Positions 7,279 through 17,100 of a stretch of 19,104 bases of DNA are shown here, piece after piece. The notes beneath the pieces are model-generated. The model was not told the DNA's origin, ran no database searches, and worked only from the letters and a program-made list of their open reading frames with translations. The first letter of the stretch is position 1. Every line of letters starts with the position of its first letter. The DNA is from Thermoplasmata archaeon (GTDB lineage: Archaea > Thermoplasmatota > Thermoplasmata > GCA-020350865): the NCBI GenBank assembly GCA_020351895.1, contig CP070672.1, positions 3,957,312 to 3,976,415 of the forward strand. Direction: 5' to 3'. Made by a program: the position numbers and the translations under genes.

Positions 7279-7315
7279 AACATCGAGATTCTGTATTAGA
7301 AGGGCATATGTTCCA

Positions 7316-7325
7316 TTATTTTAAA
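7316..7325 (-). promoter_or_regulatory. TATA-like box for the FKBP gene
   Basis: TTTAAAATAA on the minus strand, about 50 bases upstream of ATG 7268. The predicted transcription start is near 7290, giving a leader of about 22 bases. A second AT-rich match (AAAATTAAAAG, 7341-7351) lies further upstream. Confidence 0.45.
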
Positions 7326-7436
7326 GGTTTTGGTGTCGCCTTTTAATTTTCCACCTAAGAAAGTATTTCCTTATTACCCAATTCATAATCTGATAAAAGG
7401 GAAAGGGAGGGGATTTTTACCATCTTTGTTATATCC

Positions 7437-8245
7437 TCATATCCCAATAAAAATGTATTTTGTATTTGTAGTGGTGGATATCTGATATCCTTCGCCCATG
7501 AGAACATCGGTATCGTAGGCTCCTTGGGGCATTATCGTCTTATGCCACATCCACCTCTGCTCCGAATAAGAGTGGTAATTTATGCCCCAGGTATTAGGTG
7601 TCTCGTCACAGTACCAATCTATGGGGTGCGTAGCGTTAAGTTTCAAGGGTAACGCTAGAGTATCATAACCCTGCACGTAATTTCTAGTCCATACACCTAG
7701 GCTGTATGTTGTGTTAAAGCCGACACTCATGTTTAATTTCACAGACACCACAGAGTAGTAGTATCTAGTATCATCTTGGAGGGGTATTGGATCTTCCCAA
7801 ATCGTGGATGTAGTAAAAGCATAATAGGAGATGGTCATGTCATTAAGCTTCATTCTTGTTGTGGTTTTATAGATCAGGTATCTATCCAGTTTTGGCGAAT
7901 TGACGGGATCCCACCACAATTTAACAACACCTGTGCTTTGATCTACATTTGATCCGAAATTCCCAGGCGCAGGCAAATGCCCCTCGGTATACCGTATGTT
8001 TGCAGCAGGGCTTCCGACAAATGTATAAATGCCTCCACCACATGCGATCTCATAACTCTTTCCAACAATGACAGGGGTATCGTTTACTCCAAGACCCATA
8101 TCCCAATCATGCCTTACCCAACTTCCATCAGGACCTGCTCCACCATTCGCCCATCGTATATAGCAGGTATAAGGTATGCTGTTGGCATACCAATCTACGG
8201 TGCGAGTATCAAAAGGTTCTAACGGCAAAGAGAAGGTGGTTTTCC
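7437..8245 (-). repeat. shared C-terminal module, copy 1
   Basis: Encodes about 268 residues from TTFSLPLEPFDTRT to the stop. It holds two related halves (FSLPLEP...GKSYEI...YTFVG and LALPLK...GEGYQIS...YIFIGI) separated by a fibronectin-III-like domain. The last 70 residues (DWYCDETP, EQRWMWHKTIMPQGAYDTDV, GEGYQISTT, F-I-G-I-stop) match copies 2 and 3 closely at protein and DNA level. Confidence 0.85.
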
Positions 8246-11200
8246 TCTTTGTCCAGTTTACGACACGCTGATAGTCTATATATAGAATATCTTGGAACTT
8301 GTCAAACAGGTAATCTGTATCTAGATACCTCACAGTAACCTTACCACTGGCCATCTCGTCAGACAATATGCGATGTCTAATGAGCGTAGTTGTGGTAACT
8401 GATGATATCTCGCCTATAACGTTCCAAGCAGTTCCATTCCATACCTGAACTTCGAATGGTTCGTTAGTGGTACTGCCTTGGATCTCAAGATCACAACCAT
8501 CGCCTCCACCAGGGACGGTATTATTTATAGCAATATCCATTCTATACACAGTTGTGAATGTCCCTGTAACGTTTAATACAACCTCGTCAAACCACGCACT
8601 AATTTGAGCCGCATTGTGACCAAAAAAATGCCATCCTAGGCGAATCTCATAGATTCCTATCTCATCAAAGAAAAACGACACGTCATTCTCGAAATAATAC
8701 CAGGTATTATCATCTAGTACTGAGGATTCCCACCATATCATTGCTGTAGTCCCGCTAGGCTTCTTGATCTCGATATATATCGTCTGCTCATCGACTCCAA
8801 GTGCAGAATAGTACTTCTTCCACCAAAAACTTAACAGTACCAAATCAGTATCAGCGATTTGAGAACTCATTATCTGGCTCCGATACTCCATGAATTCCAC
8901 TGGCCCGAATAGGTTGGATGCAGAACCTACCATTGATCCCCCAGTGCCCTTAGGAGCATTGGCTCCGCCATCATAACTAGATCTGCCACCTTTATCACCC
9001 ATGATGATATTCCTTTCCCAGCCTTCGATGTTTCCATGGAATTCTCCATTGAAAATAGCGTTCTCACTGCCAGGTTCTGCATCTTCCTTCAATATACCAG
9101 AGGAACCACCATCATCCCAATCCTGCATATTAGCAATATCTGTAATTGTCCCTGAAACAACAGAGCGCTCTGAGGCTGCTGAAGATACAGGTGTATATGA
9201 GGGAGGTGGGAACGGAGCACCGCCAAAATCCTTTGTCCACTTGCCAACGGTATTGCTTGTAGTGCTCATTATTCCGTGTCTACTCACTGCTCTTACAATA
9301 TAGTATTTCTCTCCAATGATCGATGCAGCACCTATATCCGTCCAAAATAATCTCTTCGGGTCCGGATCTTCGCTTGTATTATACAACGGCGGTCCTGAGA
9401 AGTCGAATGATATTTGTGTAAATGCAGAATATATGAGATAATATGCGATATCGTATTGATCGTTGGGATCTATCCAGTAAAGGACTACATCTTCACCATT
9501 TTCTGCTATTCTGTCATAGAGGTTTGGAGGATCTAGTGTTGTGGTTCGTGTCGATTCTGGGACCTGCACCATTTCGATATTTGTTAGCCAACAGTTGCCT
9601 GAACCACCGGCATAAAAAGCAAAAGATCTATCTGATTCGTATGTCCATTGTATTTCACCGTAGATCGATGCATGCCCAAAATCGGTTGTTTCATTCGCAG
9701 TTATAGTAAAGAGTCTCCATACAAGCGTGCTCCTTCTAGTCATATTAATAGCATCAATACCAATAAACGCTTGCCCACTCATTGTAGCACTTAATTGAAG
9801 TGTGTGTCGTCCAGCAGGGAGCTTGATATTATCGCCCTCTATCCCCCAAGGACCGCCATCCAGTGTTGCACCCAGGCCTGTTATCGTCCCAGAGCCACTA
9901 GACGTTATGCCCAGGCTATTGTCAGTCGTAGAGATATATTCGAATTCATTGACCAGGACAGTTGGGCTTAGGAACGCTAAAGGTGGGCGTATAGAAATAA
10001 AAGTATCTTCTGCCCCTGAGCAGAGATACTGGAATCGCCTGTCTAATGGCATATCATTGTAACCGTATAAAACAGGTACCGTATAGAGGGTAGAGTGATT
10101 ATTGAGTGGCGGATATTCCCAATAGGAATCTATCAGACCGGGACCCACCCCACCACCTCCTATGCCATCCGAGTCATATTGGTCATGCTCAGTCGGAAAT
10201 CCCGCCCCAAACAGCACCCCAACATTACCAGTGGCATTTAGTTTGAACGCCTTATCGCCATCTTCAAAGCTTGCAGTAAAAGCTCCCATAGAACGGGGAG
10301 GTATATCACTAACACCTGCGAGATAAACATGAGGACTCGATGTGATATCGTAAAGCTCGGCTGAAACTGGGAAATCCTCTTTATTGTAAACATGGAATAT
10401 AGGAACAAAACCATTGACGTGGACTAGAGGGAAATAAAAGGTCTGGCCTGTTCTGTTACCCTCTTCTGAAATTGCTATGTCTATCTCATCGTCATCGATG
10501 GTACACTTGTAACCGACAATTGGCCTGTCTGATGTGACTTTTACCAAAACTGTCTCGACTCCTAGCGCCCCGCTATTAAACTCAAAAAATGCGCACTCAC
10601 CCTTTTGTAATGGTCCTGCAAAATCTGTCCCTATCATGGCTTGGTTTGAAAAATTGTAGTACTCAACATTTACATTTGTTCCACCATCTTCCACTCCAAA
10701 TACAGCCAATTTGTTAACACCAAGCTGCCCTTTTATATCGCCTATAAACACGAAATCAGTGCCTTTTCCTGAGCCTGTGTTCGAATCAGCTAAATTCATG
10801 AACGAGCCTTCAGATGAAGTGACAACCAAATATAGTGGGCCTGTAGACAGTATTCTATAAACTGTGCCAAAAGGCTCTCCAATAAAAAGATGGATATCAC
10901 CTGGATTTACAGCGCCTGTATGAACAAGGTCCCAAACAGTATTAATCGAATCCCACCTATATACTTCATAATCAGAGGTTATGTTTATTCCTACGAACCA
11001 GTAGCTTTGTTGATCGATGGGTTCTCCAATGAATTCCTCTGGTAGATAGAACTCATACCTGTAATCCCCCATCGTACCCCCCCGTGAGGATCGGTTATGG
11101 TTAAAAAGATCGTCGCTATAAAAGGCGGATGTTTCCTCAATGCTTTCATCTTCAGGAGTTGTTTCTTCCCGAGTTACGCTAAATGGTCTCGACAAATAGC

Positions 11201-11276
11201 CTATAGTAAGGCTAGAAAAAATCAAGCCGAAGATTATCACGATAGATGTTAACCTACGTGCATTAATATTCATCAT
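7437..11276 (-). CDS. giant exported surface protein with split C-terminal module (1279 aa)
   Basis: Exported multidomain protein, probably part of the cell envelope; no enzyme motif seen. The N-terminus has a basic stretch and hydrophobic segment (SIVIIFGLIFSSLTIGYL, about 11-28), a signal peptide or anchor. Then: a beta domain (about 80-260) resembling the IgGFc-binding N-terminal fold by its VKVTSDRPIVGYK strand; Gly-rich and jelly-roll-like regions; a fibronectin-III-like domain (about 583-675) ending SNTVGKWTK; about 320 residues holding a carbohydrate-binding-like jelly roll (FNGEFHGNIEGWE to WFDEVVLNVTG); and the shared C-terminal module (about 1005-1279). I start at ATG 11276 since GGGAGGG (11284-11290) sits 8 bases upstream; reading from 11357 would overlap the previous gene by 59 bases. 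That gene ends 22 bases before this start, so both are probably co-transcribed. Confidence 0.85.
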   Translation of the reverse strand: MMNINARRLTSIVIIFGLIFSSLTIGYLSRPFSVTREETTPEDESIEETSAFYSDDLFNHNRSSRGGTMGDYRYEFYLPEEFIGEPIDQQSYWFVGINITSDYEVYRWDSINTVWDLVHTGAVNPGDIHLFIGEPFGTVYRILSTGPLYLVVTSSEGSFMNLADSNTGSGKGTDFVFIGDIKGQLGVNKLAVFGVEDGGTNVNVEYYNFSNQAMIGTDFAGPLQKGECAFFEFNSGALGVETVLVKVTSDRPIVGYKCTIDDDEIDIAISEEGNRTGQTFYFPLVHVNGFVPIFHVYNKEDFPVSAELYDITSSPHVYLAGVSDIPPRSMGAFTASFEDGDKAFKLNATGNVGVLFGAGFPTEHDQYDSDGIGGGGVGPGLIDSYWEYPPLNNHSTLYTVPVLYGYNDMPLDRRFQYLCSGAEDTFISIRPPLAFLSPTVLVNEFEYISTTDNSLGITSSGSGTITGLGATLDGGPWGIEGDNIKLPAGRHTLQLSATMSGQAFIGIDAINMTRRSTLVWRLFTITANETTDFGHASIYGEIQWTYESDRSFAFYAGGSGNCWLTNIEMVQVPESTRTTTLDPPNLYDRIAENGEDVVLYWIDPNDQYDIAYYLIYSAFTQISFDFSGPPLYNTSEDPDPKRLFWTDIGAASIIGEKYYIVRAVSRHGIMSTTSNTVGKWTKDFGGAPFPPPSYTPVSSAASERSVVSGTITDIANMQDWDDGGSSGILKEDAEPGSENAIFNGEFHGNIEGWERNIIMGDKGGRSSYDGGANAPKGTGGSMVGSASNLFGPVEFMEYRSQIMSSQIADTDLVLLSFWWKKYYSALGVDEQTIYIEIKKPSGTTAMIWWESSVLDDNTWYYFENDVSFFFDEIGIYEIRLGWHFFGHNAAQISAWFDEVVLNVTGTFTTVYRMDIAINNTVPGGGDGCDLEIQGSTTNEPFEVQVWNGTAWNVIGEISSVTTTTLIRHRILSDEMASGKVTVRYLDTDYLFDKFQDILYIDYQRVVNWTKRKTTFSLPLEPFDTRTVDWYANSIPYTCYIRWANGGAGPDGSWVRHDWDMGLGVNDTPVIVGKSYEIACGGGIYTFVGSPAANIRYTEGHLPAPGNFGSNVDQSTGVVKLWWDPVNSPKLDRYLIYKTTTRMKLNDMTISYYAFTTSTIWEDPIPLQDDTRYYYSVVSVKLNMSVGFNTTYSLGVWTRNYVQGYDTLALPLKLNATHPIDWYCDETPNTWGINYHSYSEQRWMWHKTIMPQGAYDTDVLMGEGYQISTTTNTKYIFIGI

Positions 11277-11283
11277 TCTCTCT

Positions 11284-11290
11284 CCCTCCC
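11284..11290 (-). promoter_or_regulatory. ribosome binding site for the 1279 aa gene
   Basis: GGGAGGG on the minus strand, 8 bases before the tandem ATG ATG at 11276-11271 and just after the upstream stop codon at 11299-11301. It supports translation start there rather than at ATG 11292-11294 or further upstream. Confidence 0.6.
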
Positions 11291-11298
11291 TCATTTTC

Positions 11299-12105
11299 TC
11301 AAATCCCCACAAAACTGTACCTGGTTTCACCAGTAGTAGATATTTGATAACCCTCACACATTACCACATCAGGATCGTACGCTCTTTGTGGCATTATCGT
11401 CTTGTGCCACATCCACCTCTGCTCAGCGTAATTATAGTAGTTCATTCCCAGGACTTCGGGTATGGCATCGCAGTACCGATCACCACTATGAGTTGAATCG
11501 GATTTCAAAGGCAATCCAAAAGTATCATATTCTGCACCATACTCTTCTGTCCATACCCCTCTACTATATGATCCATTGAATCCTGTATGTATGCTTGGAT
11601 CGCGTACTGCAACTACCATGTAATAATATTGCGTACCTCCAAAGAATGCCGCATTATAATCGATGTAGTGTGTATCAGCTGTCTCTGCTAAAAACGGAAG
11701 ACTCAGGTGATTTAGACCCTCTCTTGTGCCAGATTTATACACGATATAATGATCTGCACCAGCCACAGGGTCCCAACTCAATCTTACATCCCCAAAAGAA
11801 TTCACCACATATAACGCAAAGCGAGCAGGAGCAGGCAACTCCCCTTCAATATACCTGATATGGGCTCCAGGTCTACCACAGAATGTAAATCCACTGTCCG
11901 CTGCCACGCTAATTTCATAGCCTTCCCCCACTACAACATCGCCATCTTCAATCCCTAAACCATCCCCAACATCGTGTTTCACCCAGGTATGTGTGGTTGA
12001 GTTCATCCATTTTATGTAATCACAATTTGCGATGTTGTTGGTGTACCATTCCGTTGTTTTAACGTCAAAGGGTTCTAAAGGTAAAGAGAATGTATTCACT
12101 CCTTT
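11299..12105 (-). repeat. shared C-terminal module, copy 2
   Basis: C-terminal about 268 residues of the 1911 aa protein, from NTFSLPLEPFDVKT to the stop. Same two-half layout as copy 1; terminal block EQRWMWHKTIMPQRAYDPDV, then CEGYQISTT and F-V-G-I-stop. Here the module follows directly on the fibronectin-III-like domain with its NTVGKWTK end. Confidence 0.85.
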
Positions 12106-15100
12106 ATAGAACGTTTTTGTCCATTTGCCAACCGTGTTGCTGGTCACACTCTTTGCATCAAGTTGATTCACGGCTCTTATTATGTAATACTCCTGCTCAG
12201 GATATGCATCCAACGCTGCATCTGTAACGTTCCATGTGGTTCGCAAAGGTATGGTGCCATTATCATCATCTTTTGAGGTATCGACCCATACATCCGAGAA
12301 ATCAAAGGTGGTCTGTGTAGGTGCCTTATAGATGAGATAGTGAGCAAGACCTATTGTATAATCAGGAGTACCCCAGTAAAGCTGAATGTCATTCCCCACA
12401 ACCCTAACAAAGAGTTGTGGTGGCTTAGGTGGACCCAGTTTTACATTCACCGATACCTCTGGAAATAGCTCTGTAACCTCCTCCAGGTTCCACTTAACGA
12501 ACCTGACCCTTGAATCATCCACATAATTGGTATTTTTGAGGCCCGCCTCGTTGGATACCACATCAAATGAAAATAATAGAGTTTCACCCACCAAAATCCT
12601 ATCTATTTCCCACTCAAGGATGGTATAGCCACTTGCATTGACTGTTATATTATCGGGATAAACATTGAAGGTACCAGGCACTAAGTCTATCCATGGAGGC
12701 AAAACATCCCTTACGAAATAGACATTATCACCTAAAACCACGTCTCTTCCTGCGATCTTATCGACCTCGCAGCCTATCTCGTGGTAAATACCCTCCAGTG
12801 CTTCTGGCGTTGCTGCCGGATAGTACTTACCACCTGTGATATTCGCGATTTCCTGTAAAAACAACTCGTTAATATCGTAACCCAGTCCGATGGTATATAT
12901 TCTTATACCGTTTTCTGCGGCTCTCTCCGCCTCATCCCGGGCAAAGGAATTGTCACTTCCCCTACCATCCGTAAGAAGGATGATAATCCATGTATGCGAT
13001 TCATTGCCATTGTCGATAAGCTCGGTGTTTGCTACATGCAATGTGGATCCAATATGTGTCCCTCCATATGAACCGCTCCTATCTATATCATCCTTAATCT
13101 GATTGTAATTTGTGCTTAGATGGTGAGGTAAATATATATTATCGGAAAAAAGAAGCGCCGCACCCATTTCGGGGATACTCATATCATCGACATAGGACTT
13201 GGCGGCATCTTTTCGCAGGCCGTCTGGATCATTCCATTCCATACTCCCAGAGCTATCGATGCAGAATATTACATCCTGAGGGTAGGTTACGGTTCGAGCA
13301 AGGCCCGAACCTCTGACCTCGAGTGTGATGGTGGTGGCCTGTGGAAACATACCTGTACCGTTCAGCCAGATTTCATCTTGATTCGAAGATTTGCTCACCT
13401 CAATGTGTGGATAGGTTTTGGTTCTGATTACTGCTGTGTCCCATCCATTTTGATTCTTTGATGATCGTGCAGTGATTATGACCTCATCGAAATCACCCGG
13501 ATTTTTCAATGGGATCGTTACCTTCACCTTGATAATTATCATCTCATTAGGCTGTAGTAGATCGGTGTCTAAAATACCATCTCCATCATTATCGGCAAGC
13601 TGTGTTACATTGTCACCTTCGTAGAGTTCGAAAATCCACCCCTCTCCAGGCGGGGAATAGAATATATCGATATAATCAGCAATTTCTTGATGGTTAACTA
13701 TAATCAGATCATACACAACAACCCAGCCTACATCTCCCAAGCCTATCTGATCCTGTTCAATTGCCACCACCGACATGCTCGCTATTCTTTCGAACTGCCA
13801 ACCTGCGGCAATAGAGCTTGGATCGTCATAACCCATGAGACCATGCCTCTTGAAACCAAGCTTCACACCATAGCCATCTGGGACCCTGGACATGGATGTG
13901 TCTGGTGTGTGAGGATCGCTCCATCCAACCTCATCCCCAAACAGCCCTGAATCTGTGTAAAGATAGATGTTGTCTCCATTCACATCTACAGTGCCAAACA
14001 AGCCCGAAAACATGCTCTCGTTTATCACATAGAAGGGATTATCAAGGTTGAGTACCGTGCTTATGATGTCGTATGGAGCAGGAGGAGGTATTGTGAAGAC
14101 TGAATCACCCACAACAAGTATCCATCCATCAATATCGATGTCAGGATCGTTACCGGGGTAGCCCACATATCTCAGCTCAACAAAGGCATCCTGCGTTCCT
14201 GGATTGTAAAGAACCTCGTTGAGAACCACGTATTTGAAGTCAACCTCTCCTTCACCATCATTTTGAAATCCTATGGTGGGTGTGGGATCCCTTGCCCATT
14301 CATCTTTGTACTGACTTCCATCCCAATATCTTGCCACGCTCTCTCCCGGGATAGGATCAGGAACTGTACCCATCTGGCCGTAAGCCCATTCATCAGAAAT
14401 CAGCATTTCCGGGATGGATGTGTTGACTAGATAGACAGTCTCACCTTGGCCATCAAGGCTTCCACCATCCATAATCTCATAATAGGCATATTCTCCGGGA
14501 GGAATCCATGACATACTCCAGGTTCCTGAGGATAGCCATGTGATTCCCCTATCCAATGTGATATTATAATCACTAGTATCTGCAGTAAGCCCATCTGCAT
14601 TGTAAACCTCGATGAACTGGTTTCCAAGGCTGTCGTCGTCAATGATTTCTGTGATCATCAACTCAGGCATGGACGGTGAGGCCCACACCGCCACATCATC
14701 AAGATACCATCCTGCCCATTTATTTGGCTCAAATCTATCACCTCCAATATCTTCGAAAAGGCGCCAACCAAACCTCACATAAGGTTTATCAGCCACAAAA
14801 GAGGTCATATCGATCTCTTCGCGCTCCCAACCACTTGAGTTGGAGGTATATTCTATTCCTGTGAAATAAATCTGGGAGATTGCGGGATCAAGTGAATAAA
14901 CGATCTCTCCAACATTATCGCCGTTTATGGCGGTGGAGTTGATGTGCATTGCATCGATGTAAAGCGTGTCTCGCCGGTTTGAATTGGAGTTTGTATCACC
15001 TTCATTTGAATCCTTTGCCATTATATAGACCAAAGAGTATGAAGATAGGTTTCCAAAAGTGTACGAATACCAAGTATCTGTGGTTGCCGTCACAGTTACC

Positions 15101-17034
15101 ATATAGGTCCAACTTGTACCATCTGTGGAATAATAGAAATCGAAGTCGTCAGATCCTGAATTTGATTTATCGATTGCAGACTCCAAATTGAAGATCCATG
15201 ATGCTCCCCCAGAAGTCAATGGTATGGTCCAAATATGCTCAAGGGTCCATTTCCCCCCTGTATATTCCTCTTGAATCGCTTCATAGCTATCGTCGCTTTC
15301 ACGGGTAAACCAATGGCTACCGTAGATGACAGTGCCTTCAACTGAGGTTTCACTGGATGTTACGTCAATTACAGGTGGTGTGGATTGAAGACGCCACCAA
15401 TGGGAAAATGCCAGGGTAATGCTATCGCATCCCATGAAGTTGAAAGCCCTCAAATCGGGTGTAAAAAGGTAGCAATCAGTATCCTTCTGATATGGAGCAT
15501 CCAAATCTGTACCCCAAACGTTGGTTGGTGAGGGAACACTTGCAGAAGACGGACCGTATTTTGGGATGCCCACTTCCCAAGAGGTTGTCGAAGAGCTATT
15601 GGAATCTATAAAGTCCTCCCATAATCCGGATGCTGCATCCCCATTCGCCTCCATATCGTCACTCCAGCCTTGCTGTTGAATGAATATACTTCTTGTTGAT
15701 TTGTTGTTGTAAATGAACTGATCGATGTCAAACAAGGTGGTGACTGTAATTTTGTATTCGCATGCCACAGTTGGGATGAAGCTCCATTCCAAATACATGA
15801 TTTCATCTGGTCCTAAATTCGATACACTCTGTGTCGATGTTGGGTTAAGAGAAGGAGGAATGATCAGCTTGGATGATAATAAGCCCTTTACATCAAAACT
15901 TACCCTCCAATCACCGTAGTTTTTTATGCTAACGTTGATGATTATTACTTCACCAACACTTCGTATTATTGGTAAAGAAATCCCATTCACACCCACATCA
16001 GGAAACGGCGTTTTAGTAATAAGTTCTGCCGTATCTTGATTGAGCGGATTCTCAAATGATTTTGCATAGATGGTGGTAAGATCCGAAATATCCCAATCCG
16101 TTATACCAACAGGTATAGTAACGTTCACAACAATGTCTTTTGCGGTCCATGATCCTGCATAAGGCTCGAGATAAACATCAGGCAGGCCGGGAATGCCTCC
16201 ATTATCCTGTAAGGGCAGGTAAGTTGCAGCATCGAGTATCCGCACCTGCCAGTTATTTTCATCAGTGTAATATATATCTATGTAATCGGCAACAACATTG
16301 TAATTTCTGATGGTGAGTGTATAGGATAAGGTCTCCCCAGCCAGTCCAACCCCAGTTTGGTCGGGATCAATCAGAGGGCCATCGTAACGCTCGATATCCA
16401 CAGATACATCGTCGATGTACCAACCTCTGGATCCACTGTCTCCACCGCCAACACCAGACCCTGTTACGAAGTAGAATTCCAAGTAGATGTATTCTCCTAT
16501 ATAATCCGATAAATCGAACGTTGCTTCTTCCCAAGCAGAAATCGTTTCCGCATAGGCGGGTTTAAATCCCGGTTTATGCGGCCAAACCAAGGCACCAGCA
16601 AGCCCTGGATAACCTCCCTCAGGTTCGATATAATCCGATTTTCCCCCAGCACGATATACCTCCACCCAACCACCATCACCTGCAGAAAAATTGTATATAT
16701 GCCAGAAGGACAACTTTGCACTGATTATGGGGTTAGAAACAAGATCAATATAAGGTGTTCGTAACAATGTCTCGGAGGGTATCATATAATTCCCATCTAT
16801 CTCAGTACCCCAGCATTTTGTTGGTGAATAGGGATTGGGCGGCGCAACAGGTGTTCCTAACTCCCACCTACTTCCTCTATAGGGTATCACATACCATTTC
16901 CCTTGGGCTGCGGGTCCTCCCGACTCCATGTCATCAAAAAATACATTCATAGGGATGCTACCACTTGCATTTGGTAGGGTCTCTTGGACGAGAAGTGGGA
17001 GCAGACTTAACGTTCCTGCTAAAATCATAACCAT
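11299..17034 (-). CDS. giant exported protein: jelly-roll, lamin-tail, VWA, FN3 domains (1911 aa)
   Basis: Secreted or surface protein, likely adhesive or structural. Order from ATG 17034: hydrophobic signal core (1-18); jelly roll 1 (about 31-215, FDDMESG to GWYIDDVSV); two immunoglobulin-like domains; jelly roll 2 (about 457-785, SDDMEANG to GWYLDDVAV); two lamin-tail-like domains (MITEIIDDDS near 790, VLNEVLYNPG near 934); an Ig-like domain with a calcium-type loop DNDGDGILDTD (near 1145); von Willebrand A (about 1250-1425) with complete MIDAS pieces D1260-x-SGS, GGTHIGST and LLTDG; a DUF11-like domain (VRDVLPPWIDLVPG); a fibronectin-III-like domain; and the shared C-terminal module. ATG 17034 gives a signal peptide with no basic n-region; the frame is open back to an ATA at 17092-17094 that follows GGAGG, which may be the true start. 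Many N-x-S/T sites are present. No C-terminal anchor. Confidence 0.9.
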   Translation of the reverse strand: MVMILAGTLSLLPLLVQETLPNASGSIPMNVFFDDMESGGPAAQGKWYVIPYRGSRWELGTPVAPPNPYSPTKCWGTEIDGNYMIPSETLLRTPYIDLVSNPIISAKLSFWHIYNFSAGDGGWVEVYRAGGKSDYIEPEGGYPGLAGALVWPHKPGFKPAYAETISAWEEATFDLSDYIGEYIYLEFYFVTGSGVGGGDSGSRGWYIDDVSVDIERYDGPLIDPDQTGVGLAGETLSYTLTIRNYNVVADYIDIYYTDENNWQVRILDAATYLPLQDNGGIPGLPDVYLEPYAGSWTAKDIVVNVTIPVGITDWDISDLTTIYAKSFENPLNQDTAELITKTPFPDVGVNGISLPIIRSVGEVIIINVSIKNYGDWRVSFDVKGLLSSKLIIPPSLNPTSTQSVSNLGPDEIMYLEWSFIPTVACEYKITVTTLFDIDQFIYNNKSTRSIFIQQQGWSDDMEANGDAASGLWEDFIDSNSSSTTSWEVGIPKYGPSSASVPSPTNVWGTDLDAPYQKDTDCYLFTPDLRAFNFMGCDSITLAFSHWWRLQSTPPVIDVTSSETSVEGTVIYGSHWFTRESDDSYEAIQEEYTGGKWTLEHIWTIPLTSGGASWIFNLESAIDKSNSGSDDFDFYYSTDGTSWTYMVTVTATTDTWYSYTFGNLSSYSLVYIMAKDSNEGDTNSNSNRRDTLYIDAMHINSTAINGDNVGEIVYSLDPAISQIYFTGIEYTSNSSGWEREEIDMTSFVADKPYVRFGWRLFEDIGGDRFEPNKWAGWYLDDVAVWASPSMPELMITEIIDDDSLGNQFIEVYNADGLTADTSDYNITLDRGITWLSSGTWSMSWIPPGEYAYYEIMDGGSLDGQGETVYLVNTSIPEMLISDEWAYGQMGTVPDPIPGESVARYWDGSQYKDEWARDPTPTIGFQNDGEGEVDFKYVVLNEVLYNPGTQDAFVELRYVGYPGNDPDIDIDGWILVVGDSVFTIPPPAPYDIISTVLNLDNPFYVINESMFSGLFGTVDVNGDNIYLYTDSGLFGDEVGWSDPHTPDTSMSRVPDGYGVKLGFKRHGLMGYDDPSSIAAGWQFERIASMSVVAIEQDQIGLGDVGWVVVYDLIIVNHQEIADYIDIFYSPPGEGWIFELYEGDNVTQLADNDGDGILDTDLLQPNEMIIIKVKVTIPLKNPGDFDEVIITARSSKNQNGWDTAVIRTKTYPHIEVSKSSNQDEIWLNGTGMFPQATTITLEVRGSGLARTVTYPQDVIFCIDSSGSMEWNDPDGLRKDAAKSYVDDMSIPEMGAALLFSDNIYLPHHLSTNYNQIKDDIDRSGSYGGTHIGSTLHVANTELIDNGNESHTWIIILLTDGRGSDNSFARDEAERAAENGIRIYTIGLGYDINELFLQEIANITGGKYYPAATPEALEGIYHEIGCEVDKIAGRDVVLGDNVYFVRDVLPPWIDLVPGTFNVYPDNITVNASGYTILEWEIDRILVGETLLFSFDVVSNEAGLKNTNYVDDSRVRFVKWNLEEVTELFPEVSVNVKLGPPKPPQLFVRVVGNDIQLYWGTPDYTIGLAHYLIYKAPTQTTFDFSDVWVDTSKDDDNGTIPLRTTWNVTDAALDAYPEQEYYIIRAVNQLDAKSVTSNTVGKWTKTFYKGVNTFSLPLEPFDVKTTEWYTNNIANCDYIKWMNSTTHTWVKHDVGDGLGIEDGDVVVGEGYEISVAADSGFTFCGRPGAHIRYIEGELPAPARFALYVVNSFGDVRLSWDPVAGADHYIVYKSGTREGLNHLSLPFLAETADTHYIDYNAAFFGGTQYYYMVVAVRDPSIHTGFNGSYSRGVWTEEYGAEYDTFGLPLKSDSTHSGDRYCDAIPEVLGMNYYNYAEQRWMWHKTIMPQRAYDPDVVMCEGYQISTTGETRYSFVGI

Positions 17035-17100
17035 GGTAATCAGTATCGAAAAAATTCGATGAACTAGCTTACCCCTGACCTTGTGCCCTTTTATCTATAT

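Noticed and set aside
11277..11357. N-terminal extension of the 1279 aa protein overlapping the preceding gene
   Set aside because: The overlap encodes the invariant end of the other protein, and a strong ribosome site sits immediately before ATG 11276.
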